Assembly: GCF_030812835.1 (NCBI RefSeq)
Contig: NZ_JAUSTM010000014.1
Coordinates: forward strand, 1-59,138
DNA: 59,138 nucleotides
DNA from: Streptococcus moroccensis
GTDB lineage: Bacteria > Bacillota > Bacilli > Lactobacillales > Streptococcaceae
Direction of reading: 5' to 3'
How positions within the stretch are numbered: position 1 is the first letter of the stretch; each line of letters starts with the position of its first letter. The translations under genes were made by a program, and so were the position numbers. Of this stretch, positions 8,259-17,210 are shown one piece after another. The notes under the pieces were generated by a model. It was not told where the DNA came from, did no database searches, and saw only the letters and a list, made by a program, of their open reading frames with translations.

Positions 8259-9225
8259 ACAAAAGAAAGTTATTGCTTTATTTAATAATCTCTTTCATTC
8301 AGGATTTAACTTGACCGAAATCATTGATTTTCTAAAAAGAAGTCAACTCCTAAGTGACCCTTATACTGATGTGATGCAAAAAGGATTAGTAGCAGGACAA
8401 CCATTTTCACGCATCATGCAAGAATTAGGTTTTTCAAGTCAAGTTGTAACCCAGTTAAGTCTGGCTGAGCTCCATGGTAATTTAGCCCTCTCTTTGGAAA
8501 AGGTCGAAGCCTATCTAGGTCAAGTCCTATTAGTCAAGAAAAAACTGGTTGAAGTAGCTACCTACCCAGTTGTATTGCTTGGCTTTCTAGTCTTTCTGAT
8601 GTTGGGGATGAAAAATTACCTTTTACCTCAGATGACAGATGGTAATCTGGCAACGGTTTTAGTCGGGCACTTTCCTTCGATTTTCTTAGGAATAGCCTGT
8701 CTCAGTGTTCTGATAATTCTTGGTATAAAGATTTGGATGAAGCGGACAGCACACTTACCGGTAGCTTGTTTTCTAGCTCAGCTACCCGGCCTTGGTCGAC
8801 TCGTCAAACGTTATCTGACAGGATATTATGCCAGAGAATGGGGGAATCTGATTAGTCAGGGTTTGGAAATGCCTCAGATTTTAGATATCATGGTTGACCA
8901 ACCCTCTAAGTTATTTGCGGAAATCGGTCAGGACATGAAGCAAAGCCTATCAAATGGTCAAACCTTTCACGAAAAAGTGAAGGACTATCCTTTCTTTGAA
9001 AAGGAACTCTCACTCATGATTGAGTACGGTGAAGCCAAATCCAAACTCGGTCAGGAATTGACCATCTATGCCCAAGATTGTTGGGATCGATTTTTTACTC
9101 AGGTCAATCAGTTAATGCAACTAATTCAACCCCTGATTTTTATCTTTGTCGCTCTCGTCATCGTGCTGATCTATGCAGCCATGCTCTTACCAATATATAA
9201 CAACATGGAGGTTACATTATCATGA
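8200..9225 (+). CDS. comGB: ComGB/ComYB, competence pilus inner-membrane protein
   Basis: This is the polytopic platform protein (type II secretion F-type) of the competence pilus, 341 residues if read from the TTG at 8200. It has two repeats of the GspF fold and about three transmembrane helices (for example YPVVLLGFLVFLMLG, and a C-terminal FIFVALVIVLIYAAML). The frame is open back to an ATG at 8131 inside comGA. The related pneumococcal protein begins near MDIS, which fits the TTG at 8200, but the ribosome-binding site is poor. The start is uncertain and translation is probably coupled to comGA, whose last 59 bases it overlaps. Confidence 0.9.
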   Translation: MKQDISLNVSGKAKKLKLLKQKKVIALFNNLFHSGFNLTEIIDFLKRSQLLSDPYTDVMQKGLVAGQPFSRIMQELGFSSQVVTQLSLAELHGNLALSLEKVEAYLGQVLLVKKKLVEVATYPVVLLGFLVFLMLGMKNYLLPQMTDGNLATVLVGHFPSIFLGIACLSVLIILGIKIWMKRTAHLPVACFLAQLPGLGRLVKRYLTGYYAREWGNLISQGLEMPQILDIMVDQPSKLFAEIGQDMKQSLSNGQTFHEKVKDYPFFEKELSLMIEYGEAKSKLGQELTIYAQDCWDRFFTQVNQLMQLIQPLIFIFVALVIVLIYAAMLLPIYNNMEVTLS

Positions 9226-9527
9226 AAACTTTAAAAGAAAAAATACTTAAAACAAATACGAAAGCGTTTACATTGATTGAGATGTTAATTGTATTACTTA
9301 TCATCAGTGTTTTGTTACTGCTGTTTGTTCCTAATTTAAGTAAGCAAAAGGACAGCGTGACTAAAACAGGAAATCAAGCTATTGTCAAGGTGGTTGAGAG
9401 TCAAAAGGAACTCTACGCTATCGCGAATCCAACAGCTGGGGAACCTAGCGCTGAAACGTTGGCAAGTGAAGGTTATATTACCAATGACCAATTGGAAACT
9501 TACAACAACCATGTTGCGGGAGAATAA
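9222..9527 (+). CDS. comGC: ComGC/ComYC, major competence pseudopilin
   Basis: This 101-residue protein is the main subunit of the transformation pilus. The prepilin site is clear: cleavage between Ala15 and Phe16 of AFTLIEML, with the +5 glutamate at residue 20, followed by a hydrophobic helix to about residue 37. ComC peptidase is expected to process it. Its ATG overlaps the stop codon of comGB. The soluble part is short, as usual for ComGC. Confidence 0.95.
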   Translation: MKTLKEKILKTNTKAFTLIEMLIVLLIISVLLLLFVPNLSKQKDSVTKTGNQAIVKVVESQKELYAIANPTAGEPSAETLASEGYITNDQLETYNNHVAGE

Positions 9528-9933
9528 GGATTGGAAGTCCAGTGTCAAAGCTTTTACGCTGTTAGAGAGCCTTCTGGTTTTAACCATCATAATCAGCCTG
9601 ACTATCCTGTTATCTTCTCAGGTCAAACCTGTTTTTAGCAAGGTGCGCCAGCAGTTATTTTTCCTTGAATTTGAACACCTCTACCGAGAAACACAAGAGC
9701 TAAGCCAAGCGCAGGGCCAACGACTGACGCTTCAATTGTCTCATGGTGCTATCACCAACGGCTACCAGACAGTGACTCTTCCAGAGGATATCACAGGACC
9801 AAACCAAACAGTCGTTTTCGAGACGCATGGAGGTAATAATTCTCTCCAGAAACTAAGCTTTCAGACACCGACGCAAAGCGTCCATTATCAATTGTATATA
9901 GGGAGTGGTAAATATAAAAAAACAGCAGATTAA
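9511..9933 (+). CDS. comGD: ComGD/ComYD, minor competence pseudopilin
   Basis: This 140-residue pseudopilin has the processing site KAFTLLESL, with cleavage before Phe15 and glutamate at +5, then a hydrophobic helix. The FFLEFEHLYRETQ region is typical of streptococcal ComGD. The frame is open from 9382, but that would bury the start deep in comGC. The ATG at 9511 is 17 bases before the comGC stop and gives a leader of usual length. It probably primes or caps the pilus together with ComGE, GF and GG. Confidence 0.88.
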   Translation: MLRENKDWKSSVKAFTLLESLLVLTIIISLTILLSSQVKPVFSKVRQQLFFLEFEHLYRETQELSQAQGQRLTLQLSHGAITNGYQTVTLPEDITGPNQTVVFETHGGNNSLQKLSFQTPTQSVHYQLYIGSGKYKKTAD

Positions 9934-10198
9934 AGCTTACATCCTTTTAGAATCCTTAATTGCAACAGCCCTTTTTGCCCTCTTGGTAGGGGTTGTTTTA
10001 ACTGAAATCGACACGAGTCGAGCGCGTCAAAATGCTTACCTCCAACAAGAGGAAGGTTTTCAAGTTGCTAAAATGGCGTTGCAAACAGGTGTCGACCAGT
10101 TGAGCCTTAACGGTCAAGAAATAGTTATTTCAAGAAAGGATAAGGGGTTAGAGATTAGCCAGAAAGGAGATATACTTGTCAGCATTAATGAACAGTAA
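9905..10198 (+). CDS. comGE: ComGE/ComYE, minor competence pseudopilin
   Basis: This 97-residue protein begins at a GTG with GGGAG just upstream, and overlaps the end of comGD. The prepilin signal is KAYILLESLIATALFALLVG, with cleavage before Tyr12 and glutamate at +5. Its place in the operon and its size fit ComGE, a minor pilin of the competence pilus. Sequence conservation in this family is low, so position is the main support beyond the signal motif. Confidence 0.85.
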   Translation: MVNIKKQQIKAYILLESLIATALFALLVGVVLTEIDTSRARQNAYLQQEEGFQVAKMALQTGVDQLSLNGQEIVISRKDKGLEISQKGDILVSINEQ

Positions 10199-10619
10199 GG
10201 TTAAAGGCTTTACCTTGCTAGAATGTCTTGTAGCCTTACTGGTCCTTTCTGGTAGCCTTTTGGTATTTGATGGGCTTACTCGTTCCCTTGCTCATGATGT
10301 CTCCTACCAACAACAACAACCGACCAAAGATTGGTTAATTTTTTCAGAGCAACTGCGCCAGGAATTAGACCAGAGCCATTTGGTTAAAGTGGAAAACAAT
10401 CGTCTCTATGTTAAGAAAGGAAATCAGGAGTTAGCCTTTGGCCAGTCACGTCAAGATGACTTCAGAAAAACAAATTGGGCTGGATTAGGCTATCAACCGA
10501 TGGTCCAAGGTGTTGCAAACAGCACTATTTCTGAAAGAGACGGAGTAATCTATATCACTTTAGTATTTGAATCGGGTTTAGAAAGGGAATTTGTACATGC
10601 CATGGAAAAAGACCGTTAG
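10176..10619 (+). CDS. comGF: ComGF/ComYF, minor competence pseudopilin
   Basis: The 147-residue protein matches ComGF: KGFTLLECLVALLVLSGSLL is the prepilin signal, with cleavage before Phe12 and glutamate at +5. AAGGAG at 10164-10169 lies six bases before a TTG at 10176, a better fit than the ATG at 10188, so TTG is chosen. It overlaps comGE by 23 bases. The C-terminal region with GVIYITLVFESG is the conserved ComGF part. Confidence 0.88.
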   Translation: MSALMNSKVKGFTLLECLVALLVLSGSLLVFDGLTRSLAHDVSYQQQQPTKDWLIFSEQLRQELDQSHLVKVENNRLYVKKGNQELAFGQSRQDDFRKTNWAGLGYQPMVQGVANSTISERDGVIYITLVFESGLEREFVHAMEKDR

Positions 10620-11151
10620 AGCAGGAATCCTTCTTTATGCCCTCTTGATGCTCGCCCTCTTTAGTCTACTTTTGCAGTTCTACCTTAATCGCCAAGTGAT
10701 GCTGGCCCAAACCAATCAAGCCAACACTCATTCTTTAACGGCCTATGCCATGGCTCAATGGACCAAGGAAGCGGTTGAACAAGACTTGGAAAGTAAAGCA
10801 ATCGTAGCAGATGAACCTGATATTGAGAGGATCGAGGATGCTCAAACTACTGATCAAGAGAGTAAGGCCGATCAAGATAGCAGAGATGAGTCTATTGCTA
10901 CACTTGAACCGATTGAAGGTCAGGCGCATTCAGAGCCTGTTGCTCAAGAGAGAGAAGAGCCACTGTCTGAAAAAGTAGCGAATACACCAAAGGTGAATCA
11001 TGATGAGGAAAGCTTATCTAAAGGACAACTTTATTTTGACAAAGGGGAGGCTCGTTACCAGCTCGAAGACGGCCAGTTAAAGGTGGATGTTCAGTTAACG
11101 GGTGGGCAAGTCTTTCAGTACCAATTCCCTATTAATAGCGAAAATCACTGA
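10591..11151 (+). CDS. comGG: ComGG/ComYG-like competence protein with acidic insert
   Basis: The last gene of the comG operon encodes 186 residues. A hydrophobic N-terminal helix (RAGILLYALLMLALFSLLLQ) follows a short basic leader, but the +5 glutamate of the other pilins is absent. The C-terminal part (GQLYFDKGEARYQLEDGQLK) resembles ComGG. Between them, from about residue 65 to 145, lies a stretch very rich in Glu, Asp, Gln and Ser that looks disordered. As I recall, relatives are nearer 130-140 residues. Start is TTG at 10591 or ATG at 10597; it overlaps comGF. Confidence 0.8.
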   Translation: MYMPWKKTVRAGILLYALLMLALFSLLLQFYLNRQVMLAQTNQANTHSLTAYAMAQWTKEAVEQDLESKAIVADEPDIERIEDAQTTDQESKADQDSRDESIATLEPIEGQAHSEPVAQEREEPLSEKVANTPKVNHDEESLSKGQLYFDKGEARYQLEDGQLKVDVQLTGGQVFQYQFPINSENH

Positions 11152-11170
11152 TTTTTGGTATGATAAGACT

Positions 11171-12124
11171 ATGAATTTTGAAAAGATTGAAGCAGCTTAT
11201 GAGTTGCTCTTAGAGAATGTTCAGTTGATGCAAAATCAATTGATGACCAATGCCTACGATGCCTTGATTGAACAGAATTTAGCCTATTTAAATGAGACAG
11301 TACAAGACGGCACCATTCAAAAAAACAATGAGGCTTTGAAGGCTTTAACGCTTTCTAAAGAAGAATGGCGACGTGCCTATCAATTTTTGCTGATTAAGTT
11401 GAACCAGGCGGAGCCCTTACAGTATAATCATCAGTTTACACCGGACAGCATAGGATTTTTGATTGCATTTGTGATTGAAACTTTAACAGTAGAAGACCGT
11501 TTAGAAATCTTAGAAATCGGCTCTGGTATTGGGAATTTAGCCAATACACTGCTCAACAACACTCAAAAAGACCTGGATTATCTAGGAATTGAACTGGATG
11601 ATCTCTTGATTGACTTGTCCGCTAGCATGGCAGAAGTCATGGGAGCAGACGTTCATTTTGTGCAAGGAGATGCGATTCGTCCCCAACTTTTAAAGCCTTC
11701 TGACATTATTCTATCGGATTTGCCAGTCGGCTACTATCCAGATGACAGCATTGCTAGTCGCTTTTCAGTAGCATCTAAAAAAGAGCATACCTATGCCCAT
11801 CATCTCTTGATGGCTCAGTCTATTAAGTATTTAAAAGCGGACGGCTATGCGATTTTTCTAGCACCTAATAACCTTTTAACGAGCGCTCAAAGCGATCTCT
11901 TAAAGGTCTGGCTTAAGGAGGAGGCACAACTGGTAGTTATGATTAATCTGCCAGAAACTCTGTTTGGAAAGAAAGAGATGGCCAAATCACTCTTTGTTTT
12001 TCAAAAGCCAAAGGTAGAATTTCAAGAGACCTTTGTCTACCCATTACAAAGTTTACAAGATCCTGAGACTTTACAGAATTTTAGTCAGGTCTTTAAAAAG
12101 TGGGTTTTGGAATATGCAAATTAG
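11171..12124 (+). CDS. Class I SAM-dependent methyltransferase (YtxK-like)
   Basis: This 317-residue protein matches the methyltransferase regularly found between comG and ackA in streptococci. The SAM-binding motif is LEILEIGSGIGNLA (near residue 115). The motif SDLPVGYYPDD (near residue 185) is a variant of the N/DPPY motif seen in amino-methylating DNA or RNA enzymes. The substrate is not known. The open frame starts at 11102, but the ATG at 11171 gives the family start MNFEKIEAAYELLLENVQ. It is probably cotranscribed with comG or read from a weak local promoter. Confidence 0.85.
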   Translation: MNFEKIEAAYELLLENVQLMQNQLMTNAYDALIEQNLAYLNETVQDGTIQKNNEALKALTLSKEEWRRAYQFLLIKLNQAEPLQYNHQFTPDSIGFLIAFVIETLTVEDRLEILEIGSGIGNLANTLLNNTQKDLDYLGIELDDLLIDLSASMAEVMGADVHFVQGDAIRPQLLKPSDIILSDLPVGYYPDDSIASRFSVASKKEHTYAHHLLMAQSIKYLKADGYAIFLAPNNLLTSAQSDLLKVWLKEEAQLVVMINLPETLFGKKEMAKSLFVFQKPKVEFQETFVYPLQSLQDPETLQNFSQVFKKWVLEYAN

Positions 12125-12136
12125 TCTAAAATCTGT

Positions 12137-12158
12137 TATAATGGTGGAAACGCTTTAG
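12137..12158 (+). promoter_or_regulatory. ackA promoter -10 with a weak cre-like site
   Basis: TATAAT lies at 12137-12142. The following TGGAAACGCTTTAG (12145-12158) matches the CcpA site TGWAANCGNTNWCA at 11 of 14 positions and would cover the transcription start. Confidence 0.5.
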
Positions 12159-12179
12159 AAAAAAAGGGGAAAATGATCA

Positions 12180-13370
12180 ATGTCAAAAACAATTGCAATT
12201 AACGCTGGGTCATCAAGTTTAAAATGGCAACTCTATCAGATGCCTGAAGAAACAGTATTGGCTAAGGGGATTATCGAACGTATCGGATTGGATGATGCTA
12301 TTTCAACCGTAAAATTTGATGGTCGCTCTGAATCACAGACCTTGTCAATTAAGGACCACACTGTTGCTGTTAAGCTTTTACTAGAAGACTTGAAGCGCTT
12401 TGGCATTATTTCAGATTTTTCAGAGATTACTGGCGTTGGCCATCGTGTCGTTGCTGGTGGTGAAATTTTCAAACAGTCAGCCTTGGTAACCGACGAAGTT
12501 CTTGCACAAGTTGAAGAATTGGCAGCCCTTGCTCCGCTTCATAATCCGGCTAACGCAGCTGGTATTCGAGCATTTAGAGAAATTCTGCCAGATATTACAA
12601 GTGTGGTCGTCTTTGATACTGCCTTTCATGCTTCTATGCCTGAGGTAGCCTACCGTTACCCTCTTGAAGATAAATATTACACAGACTACCAGGTTCGTAA
12701 ATACGGTGCTCACGGGACTAGCCATTTTTATGTTGCCCAGCAGGCGGCTGATATACTAGGCAAACCGCTTGAAGACTTAAAACTCATCACAGCTCATATT
12801 GGAAATGGTGTATCTTTGACTGCTGTTGATGGTGGGAAATCTGTGGATACCTCAATGGGATTCACTCCGCTTGCAGGTCCGATGATGGGAACACGCTCAG
12901 GAGATATTGATCCGGCGATTATTCCTTATTTGGTAGAGCATGTTCCAGGTTTGGATGACGCGGCTGCAGTTATTAATGTTTTAAACAAAGAATCAGGAAT
13001 TTTAGGCGTTACAGGCCGTACGAATGATATGCGTGATTTAGAAGCAGGTGTTGAAGCTGGTGATCCTAAGTGTCAGTTGGCCTATGATATGTTTGCAGAT
13101 CGTCTCAAGAAGTTTATCGGTCAGTACTTAGCTGTTTTAAATGGTGCGGATGCACTTGTTTTCACAGCCGGTATCGGTGAAAATGCCGCAAACTTACGGG
13201 CTAAGATTGTTGAAGGTTTGACTTGGTTTGGTCTTGATATTGATCCTGAGAAAAATGTCTTTGGTACTACGGGTATTATCTCAACAGATGCAGCGCGTGT
13301 TAAAGTTTTGGTCGTGCCAACCGATGAAGAATTGGTGATTGCTCGAGATGTTGAAGCCCTCAGAGGATAA
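12180..13370 (+). CDS. ackA: Acetate kinase
   Basis: This 396-residue enzyme converts acetyl phosphate and ADP to acetate and ATP, the last step of mixed-acid energy generation. Family motifs are complete: [13 protein letters not shown] at the N-terminus, FDTAFH near residue 148, THIGNG-like AHIGNG near residue 206, and GVSGRT-like GVTGRTND near residue 285. The C-terminal [10 protein letters not shown] is also present. It works with pflB in this window, since pyruvate formate-lyase supplies acetyl-CoA. A single-gene unit with its own -10 box and a strong terminator. Confidence 0.97.
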   Translation: MSKTIAINAGSSSLKWQLYQMPEETVLAKGIIERIGLDDAISTVKFDGRSESQTLSIKDHTVAVKLLLEDLKRFGIISDFSEITGVGHRVVAGGEIFKQSALVTDEVLAQVEELAALAPLHNPANAAGIRAFREILPDITSVVVFDTAFHASMPEVAYRYPLEDKYYTDYQVRKYGAHGTSHFYVAQQAADILGKPLEDLKLITAHIGNGVSLTAVDGGKSVDTSMGFTPLAGPMMGTRSGDIDPAIIPYLVEHVPGLDDAAAVINVLNKESGILGVTGRTNDMRDLEAGVEAGDPKCQLAYDMFADRLKKFIGQYLAVLNGADALVFTAGIGENAANLRAKIVEGLTWFGLDIDPEKNVFGTTGIISTDAARVKVLVVPTDEELVIARDVEALRG

Positions 13371-13406
13371 ATCGTTATAAAATCTTAACAAAAAATAGGA
13401 AAAAAT

Positions 13407-13452
13407 ATCAGCTCTCTTTGATACCGTGAAATCAAAGGGAGCTGATTCTTTT
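13407..13452 (+). terminator. ackA terminator
   Basis: ATCAGCTC-t-CTTTGAT pairs with ATCAAAG-g-GAGCTGAT over an eight-base loop, followed by TCTTTT. The bases 13453-13619 after it hold nothing I can name. Confidence 0.85.
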
Positions 13453-13619
13453 GTTATTGAGCCATATTTTTCCAGGTGATAGGCAACATTTAGAGCTTGT
13501 TTGATGTGATTACTATCCCTTTGACAGTCTTAATTGATTTGACTTGAAGATTATCTGTTTTTTTGCATCCTCTACCTATGCGTCTCTGAGTTTCCGAGTG
13601 AGTTTTTAGTGATCTCTTA

Positions 13620-14801
<1,182 letters not shown>

Positions 14802-14894
14802 CTATCATAATGCCTTGGAAAATTTGACAGGAAAGGCCTGATGTGATACTATCTAAGATGATATTATTTAGCGAGATGTAGAAATGGGATTGAT

Positions 14895-15413
14895 ATGTCA
14901 GTAGAGAAAACCGTCAGTGAAATAGCCGATATTTTAGGAATTAGTCGGCAGGCCGTTAATAATCGGGTTAAGGCCTTTCCAGAAGAATTTGTGGATAAAA
15001 ATGACAAGGGAGTGACCGTTGTAAACCGGGCTGGTTTGATTGAGCTTGAAAAACACTACAAGAAAACCATCTTTGAAGATGAACCGGTAAGCGAAGAAAC
15101 CAAGCAACGGGAATTGATGGAGATTTTAGTCGATGAAAAAAATGCTGAAATCGTTCGTCTGTATGAACAGCTCAAAATGAAGGATGAGCAAATCGCTGCT
15201 AAAGATGAGCAAATCCGCATCAAGGATGTTCAGATTTCCGAGAAAGACAAGCAATTAGACCAGCAACAACAGTTGACAGCCAAGGCCATGAATGACCGAG
15301 ACACCTTGAAATTAGAGCTCGATGAAGCTCAAGCTCAAGCAATAGCTCAGGCAGAAGCCCAAGCTCAAGAACAAGAAAAGAAAGGTTTCTGGGCGAAGTT
15401 ATTTGGTAAATAA
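14895..15413 (+). CDS. rocS: RocS-like chromosome segregation protein
   Basis: The 172-residue protein has an N-terminal winged HTH-like domain (SEIADILGISRQAVNNRV, residues 7-24). A long charged coiled coil with repeated KDEQI units follows (about 85-135), then an Ala-Gln stretch and a short amphipathic C-terminus GFWAKLFGK. This order, HTH, coiled coil, membrane-binding helix, is that of pneumococcal RocS, which links the nucleoid to the membrane and helps segregate the chromosome. Older names call it DUF536. A terminator follows. Function here is inferred by similarity. Confidence 0.78.
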   Translation: MSVEKTVSEIADILGISRQAVNNRVKAFPEEFVDKNDKGVTVVNRAGLIELEKHYKKTIFEDEPVSEETKQRELMEILVDEKNAEIVRLYEQLKMKDEQIAAKDEQIRIKDVQISEKDKQLDQQQQLTAKAMNDRDTLKLELDEAQAQAIAQAEAQAQEQEKKGFWAKLFGK

Positions 15414-15417
15414 GGAG

Positions 15418-15437
15418 AGGCCCGAAAGGGTCTTTTT
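15418..15437 (+). terminator. rocS terminator
   Basis: AGGCCC pairs with GGGTCT around a GAAA loop, with a run of six T. The T run ends just before the next gene. Confidence 0.75.
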
Positions 15438-15454
15438 TGATGAAAGGAACTCAG

Positions 15455-16042
15455 ATGAAAGTTTTATCTAGCTACATAGCCTTAGATTTGGAGTTTAATC
15501 AAGCCAATGGGATAGAGGAAATTATCCAACTCTCGGCCGTAAAGATGATTAACCATGAAGAAGTTGAGCAGTTTGACACCTATGTTTATACGGACACGCC
15601 ATTACAAAGCTTTATCAATGGTTTAACGGGAATTACGGCTGATAAGGTTGCTACCGCCCCGGAAATATCACAAGTCATAGCTTCATTTGCAGATTTTGTT
15701 GGGGACTTGCCATTAATTGGCTACAATGCTCAAAAATCAGATCTTCCCTTGTTGCTTGAGGAAGGACTAGATTTGACTAGTCACTACCAGGTTGATGTTT
15801 ATGATGAGGCTTTTGAGCGCAGAAGTACGGATCTTAATGGCATTATTAATCTCAAATTAACCAGTGTAGCAGATTTTCTTGCTATCAAGGGTCGCGGTCA
15901 CAATAGCCTTGAGGACGCCCGCATGACAGCTAAGGTTTATGAGGCCTTCTTAGAGTTGGATGCTAATAAGGCCTACCTATCTCAACAAGAACAGGTCACT
16001 ACGGATAATCCCTTTGCTGCTCTAGGAGGTTTCTGGGAGTAG
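15455..16042 (+). CDS. DnaQ-like 3'-5' exonuclease (DEDDh)
   Basis: This 195-residue protein is a stand-alone DEDDh exonuclease. The catalytic residues are visible as D and E in ALDLEFN (near residue 9), the middle D in GYNAQKSDLPLL, and H and D in GRGHNSLEDAR (near residue 143). It trims 3' ends of DNA or RNA; whether it proofreads or repairs is not known. AAAGGA precedes the ATG at 15455 by six bases; upstream TTG and ATG codons at 15437 and 15440 lie in the terminator and are rejected. Confidence 0.85.
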   Translation: MKVLSSYIALDLEFNQANGIEEIIQLSAVKMINHEEVEQFDTYVYTDTPLQSFINGLTGITADKVATAPEISQVIASFADFVGDLPLIGYNAQKSDLPLLLEEGLDLTSHYQVDVYDEAFERRSTDLNGIINLKLTSVADFLAIKGRGHNSLEDARMTAKVYEAFLELDANKAYLSQQEQVTTDNPFAALGGFWE

Positions 16043-16049
16043 CAGGTAC

Positions 16050-16067
16050 GTTGACAGGGCTGTCAAC
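16050..16067. repeat. Perfect palindrome GTTGACAG-gg-CTGTCAAC
   Basis: An eight-base perfect inverted repeat with a two-base centre, eight bases after the exonuclease stop. It has no T run, so it could be a weak terminator or a protein-binding site. Confidence 0.5.
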
Positions 16068-16103
16068 TAAATGTCACACGATTTTTCAAAAAAAATAAAA
16101 AAT

Positions 16104-16150
16104 CCCCTAGGGTCAGGGATTGCTCATACCCCTAGGTCATGTGCTATAGT
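16104..16150 (+). promoter_or_regulatory. MerR-type promoter with 19-bp spacer and repeated operator
   Basis: TTGCTC (16120-16125) and TATAGT (16145-16150) are separated by 19 bases, the long spacer typical of MerR-controlled promoters. CCCCTAGGTCA lies inside the spacer (16129-16139), and a near copy, CCCCTAGGGTCA, lies 25 bases upstream at 16104-16115. This suggests the gene controls itself. Confidence 0.7.
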
Positions 16151-16175
16151 AAGGGCAGAAAGGAGGTGAGATGAA

Positions 16176-16901
16176 ATGTCGTTAACCTACACAACAGGAG
16201 AGATGGCCAAGCTAGCAGAGGTTTCTGTCCGAACTGTTCAATATTATGACAAGCGTGGCATTCTTCAGCCGTCCAGCCTAACAGAAGGTGGTCGTCGTTT
16301 ATATAGTCAAGCTGACTTGGACCGCTTGCAGATCATCTGTTTTCTTAGAGAGCTTGATTTCTCGATTGAGCAGATCAGGTCAGTCCTAACAGAAGACAAT
16401 GCTGGTCAAGTTTTAGAAATGCTTTTAGAAGATCAAATTAGCCGTCTTAAGGCAGAAGTGTCTGATAAGAAGACCAAGCTTGACAGGACTGTAAAGCTTC
16501 TAAATGGCCTGGGCCGAAATCAATTCAACTCCTTAGACTATCTGAACGACATTTCAAGGCTCATGAAAAATAAGGATAACTGGCGTCGTCTGCAATGGTG
16601 GTTTTACCCACGGCTCTTTACAGTCATTGCCCTCTATGGTCTTGGTATTTACTTAGCGACAGTGGTATTTGAGTCTAAGTGGCTGATGTGGTTGAGTATA
16701 GCTGTATTTTTGATGGTACTAAATGGCTTAATCTATAGTTATGTGCTGAAAATCGAATACCTTTGCCCCGTTTGTCATAAGACTTTTGCCCCATCATTTA
16801 AAGAGTTTGCAGTTGCTGGCCATACACCTAGAACCAGAAAGGTAACCTGCCCTCACTGCAAAACCAAATCTTACTGTCTGGAATTGGCCAAAGAGGTGTG
16901 A
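16176..16901 (+). CDS. MerR-family regulator with membrane segment and zinc ribbon
   Basis: The 241-residue protein joins three parts. Residues 1-72 are a MerR winged helix (YTTGEMAKLAEVSVRTVQYY). Residues 80-120 form a helix that should dimerise. Residues 145-190 hold two transmembrane helices (LFTVIALYGLGIYLATVVF and WLSIAVFLMVLNGLIYSYVL). The C-terminus is a cytosolic four-cysteine ribbon, CPVCHKTF and CPHCKTKSYC. AGGAGGTG lies seven bases before the ATG. The signal it senses is unknown; a metal, redox or membrane cue is possible. Its promoter has the MerR spacer, so autoregulation is likely. No partner gene is adjacent. Confidence 0.85.
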   Translation: MSLTYTTGEMAKLAEVSVRTVQYYDKRGILQPSSLTEGGRRLYSQADLDRLQIICFLRELDFSIEQIRSVLTEDNAGQVLEMLLEDQISRLKAEVSDKKTKLDRTVKLLNGLGRNQFNSLDYLNDISRLMKNKDNWRRLQWWFYPRLFTVIALYGLGIYLATVVFESKWLMWLSIAVFLMVLNGLIYSYVLKIEYLCPVCHKTFAPSFKEFAVAGHTPRTRKVTCPHCKTKSYCLELAKEV

Positions 16902-16913
16902 AGGAGAATAATG

Positions 16914-16943
16914 AAAAAAGGAGCTGATTCGTCAGCTTCTTTT
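16914..16943 (+). terminator. Terminator of the MerR gene
   Basis: GGAGCTGA pairs with TCAGCTTC around a TTCG loop, followed by a run of T. Confidence 0.75.
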
Positions 16944-17210
16944 TGGTTGGTCTCATGGATGTTCACAGAGCTTGGTAAATTCAAAAAGTTTTGGGGAATA
17001 TTGTTGAACTAGAAATGGGGCTGATGCAGCGAGTAGGCAGTTATCTGAGGAAAGGGCACGAAGATAACCTATCAGTTGGCTAGTAGAGTAGAACGGATTA
17101 AAATCAAACGTATCACTATGGCCGGACTAGAACAGCTGTTTTTGAAATAAAAAAGTTGATAGTATTTTCATTTTCGTTTAACGTCAGAAGACGGGGTGTT
17201 CTTTACAAGA
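16944..17210. other. Intergenic region without recognised gene
   Basis: This stretch separates a plus-strand terminator from the end of a minus-strand gene. A seven-base inverted repeat (GTTATCT and AGATAAC, about 17038-17062) is the only structure I see. No frame looks coding. Confidence 0.5.

Noticed and set aside
9222..9933. Possible frameshift between comGC and comGD
   Set aside because: Each has its own complete prepilin signal; overlapping genes in different frames are normal in comG.
16911..17012. A 33-codon ORF with AAGGAG upstream, after the MerR gene
   Set aside because: Its first codons form the MerR gene terminator (GGAGCTGA/TCAGCTTC then T), and the product has no recognisable feature.
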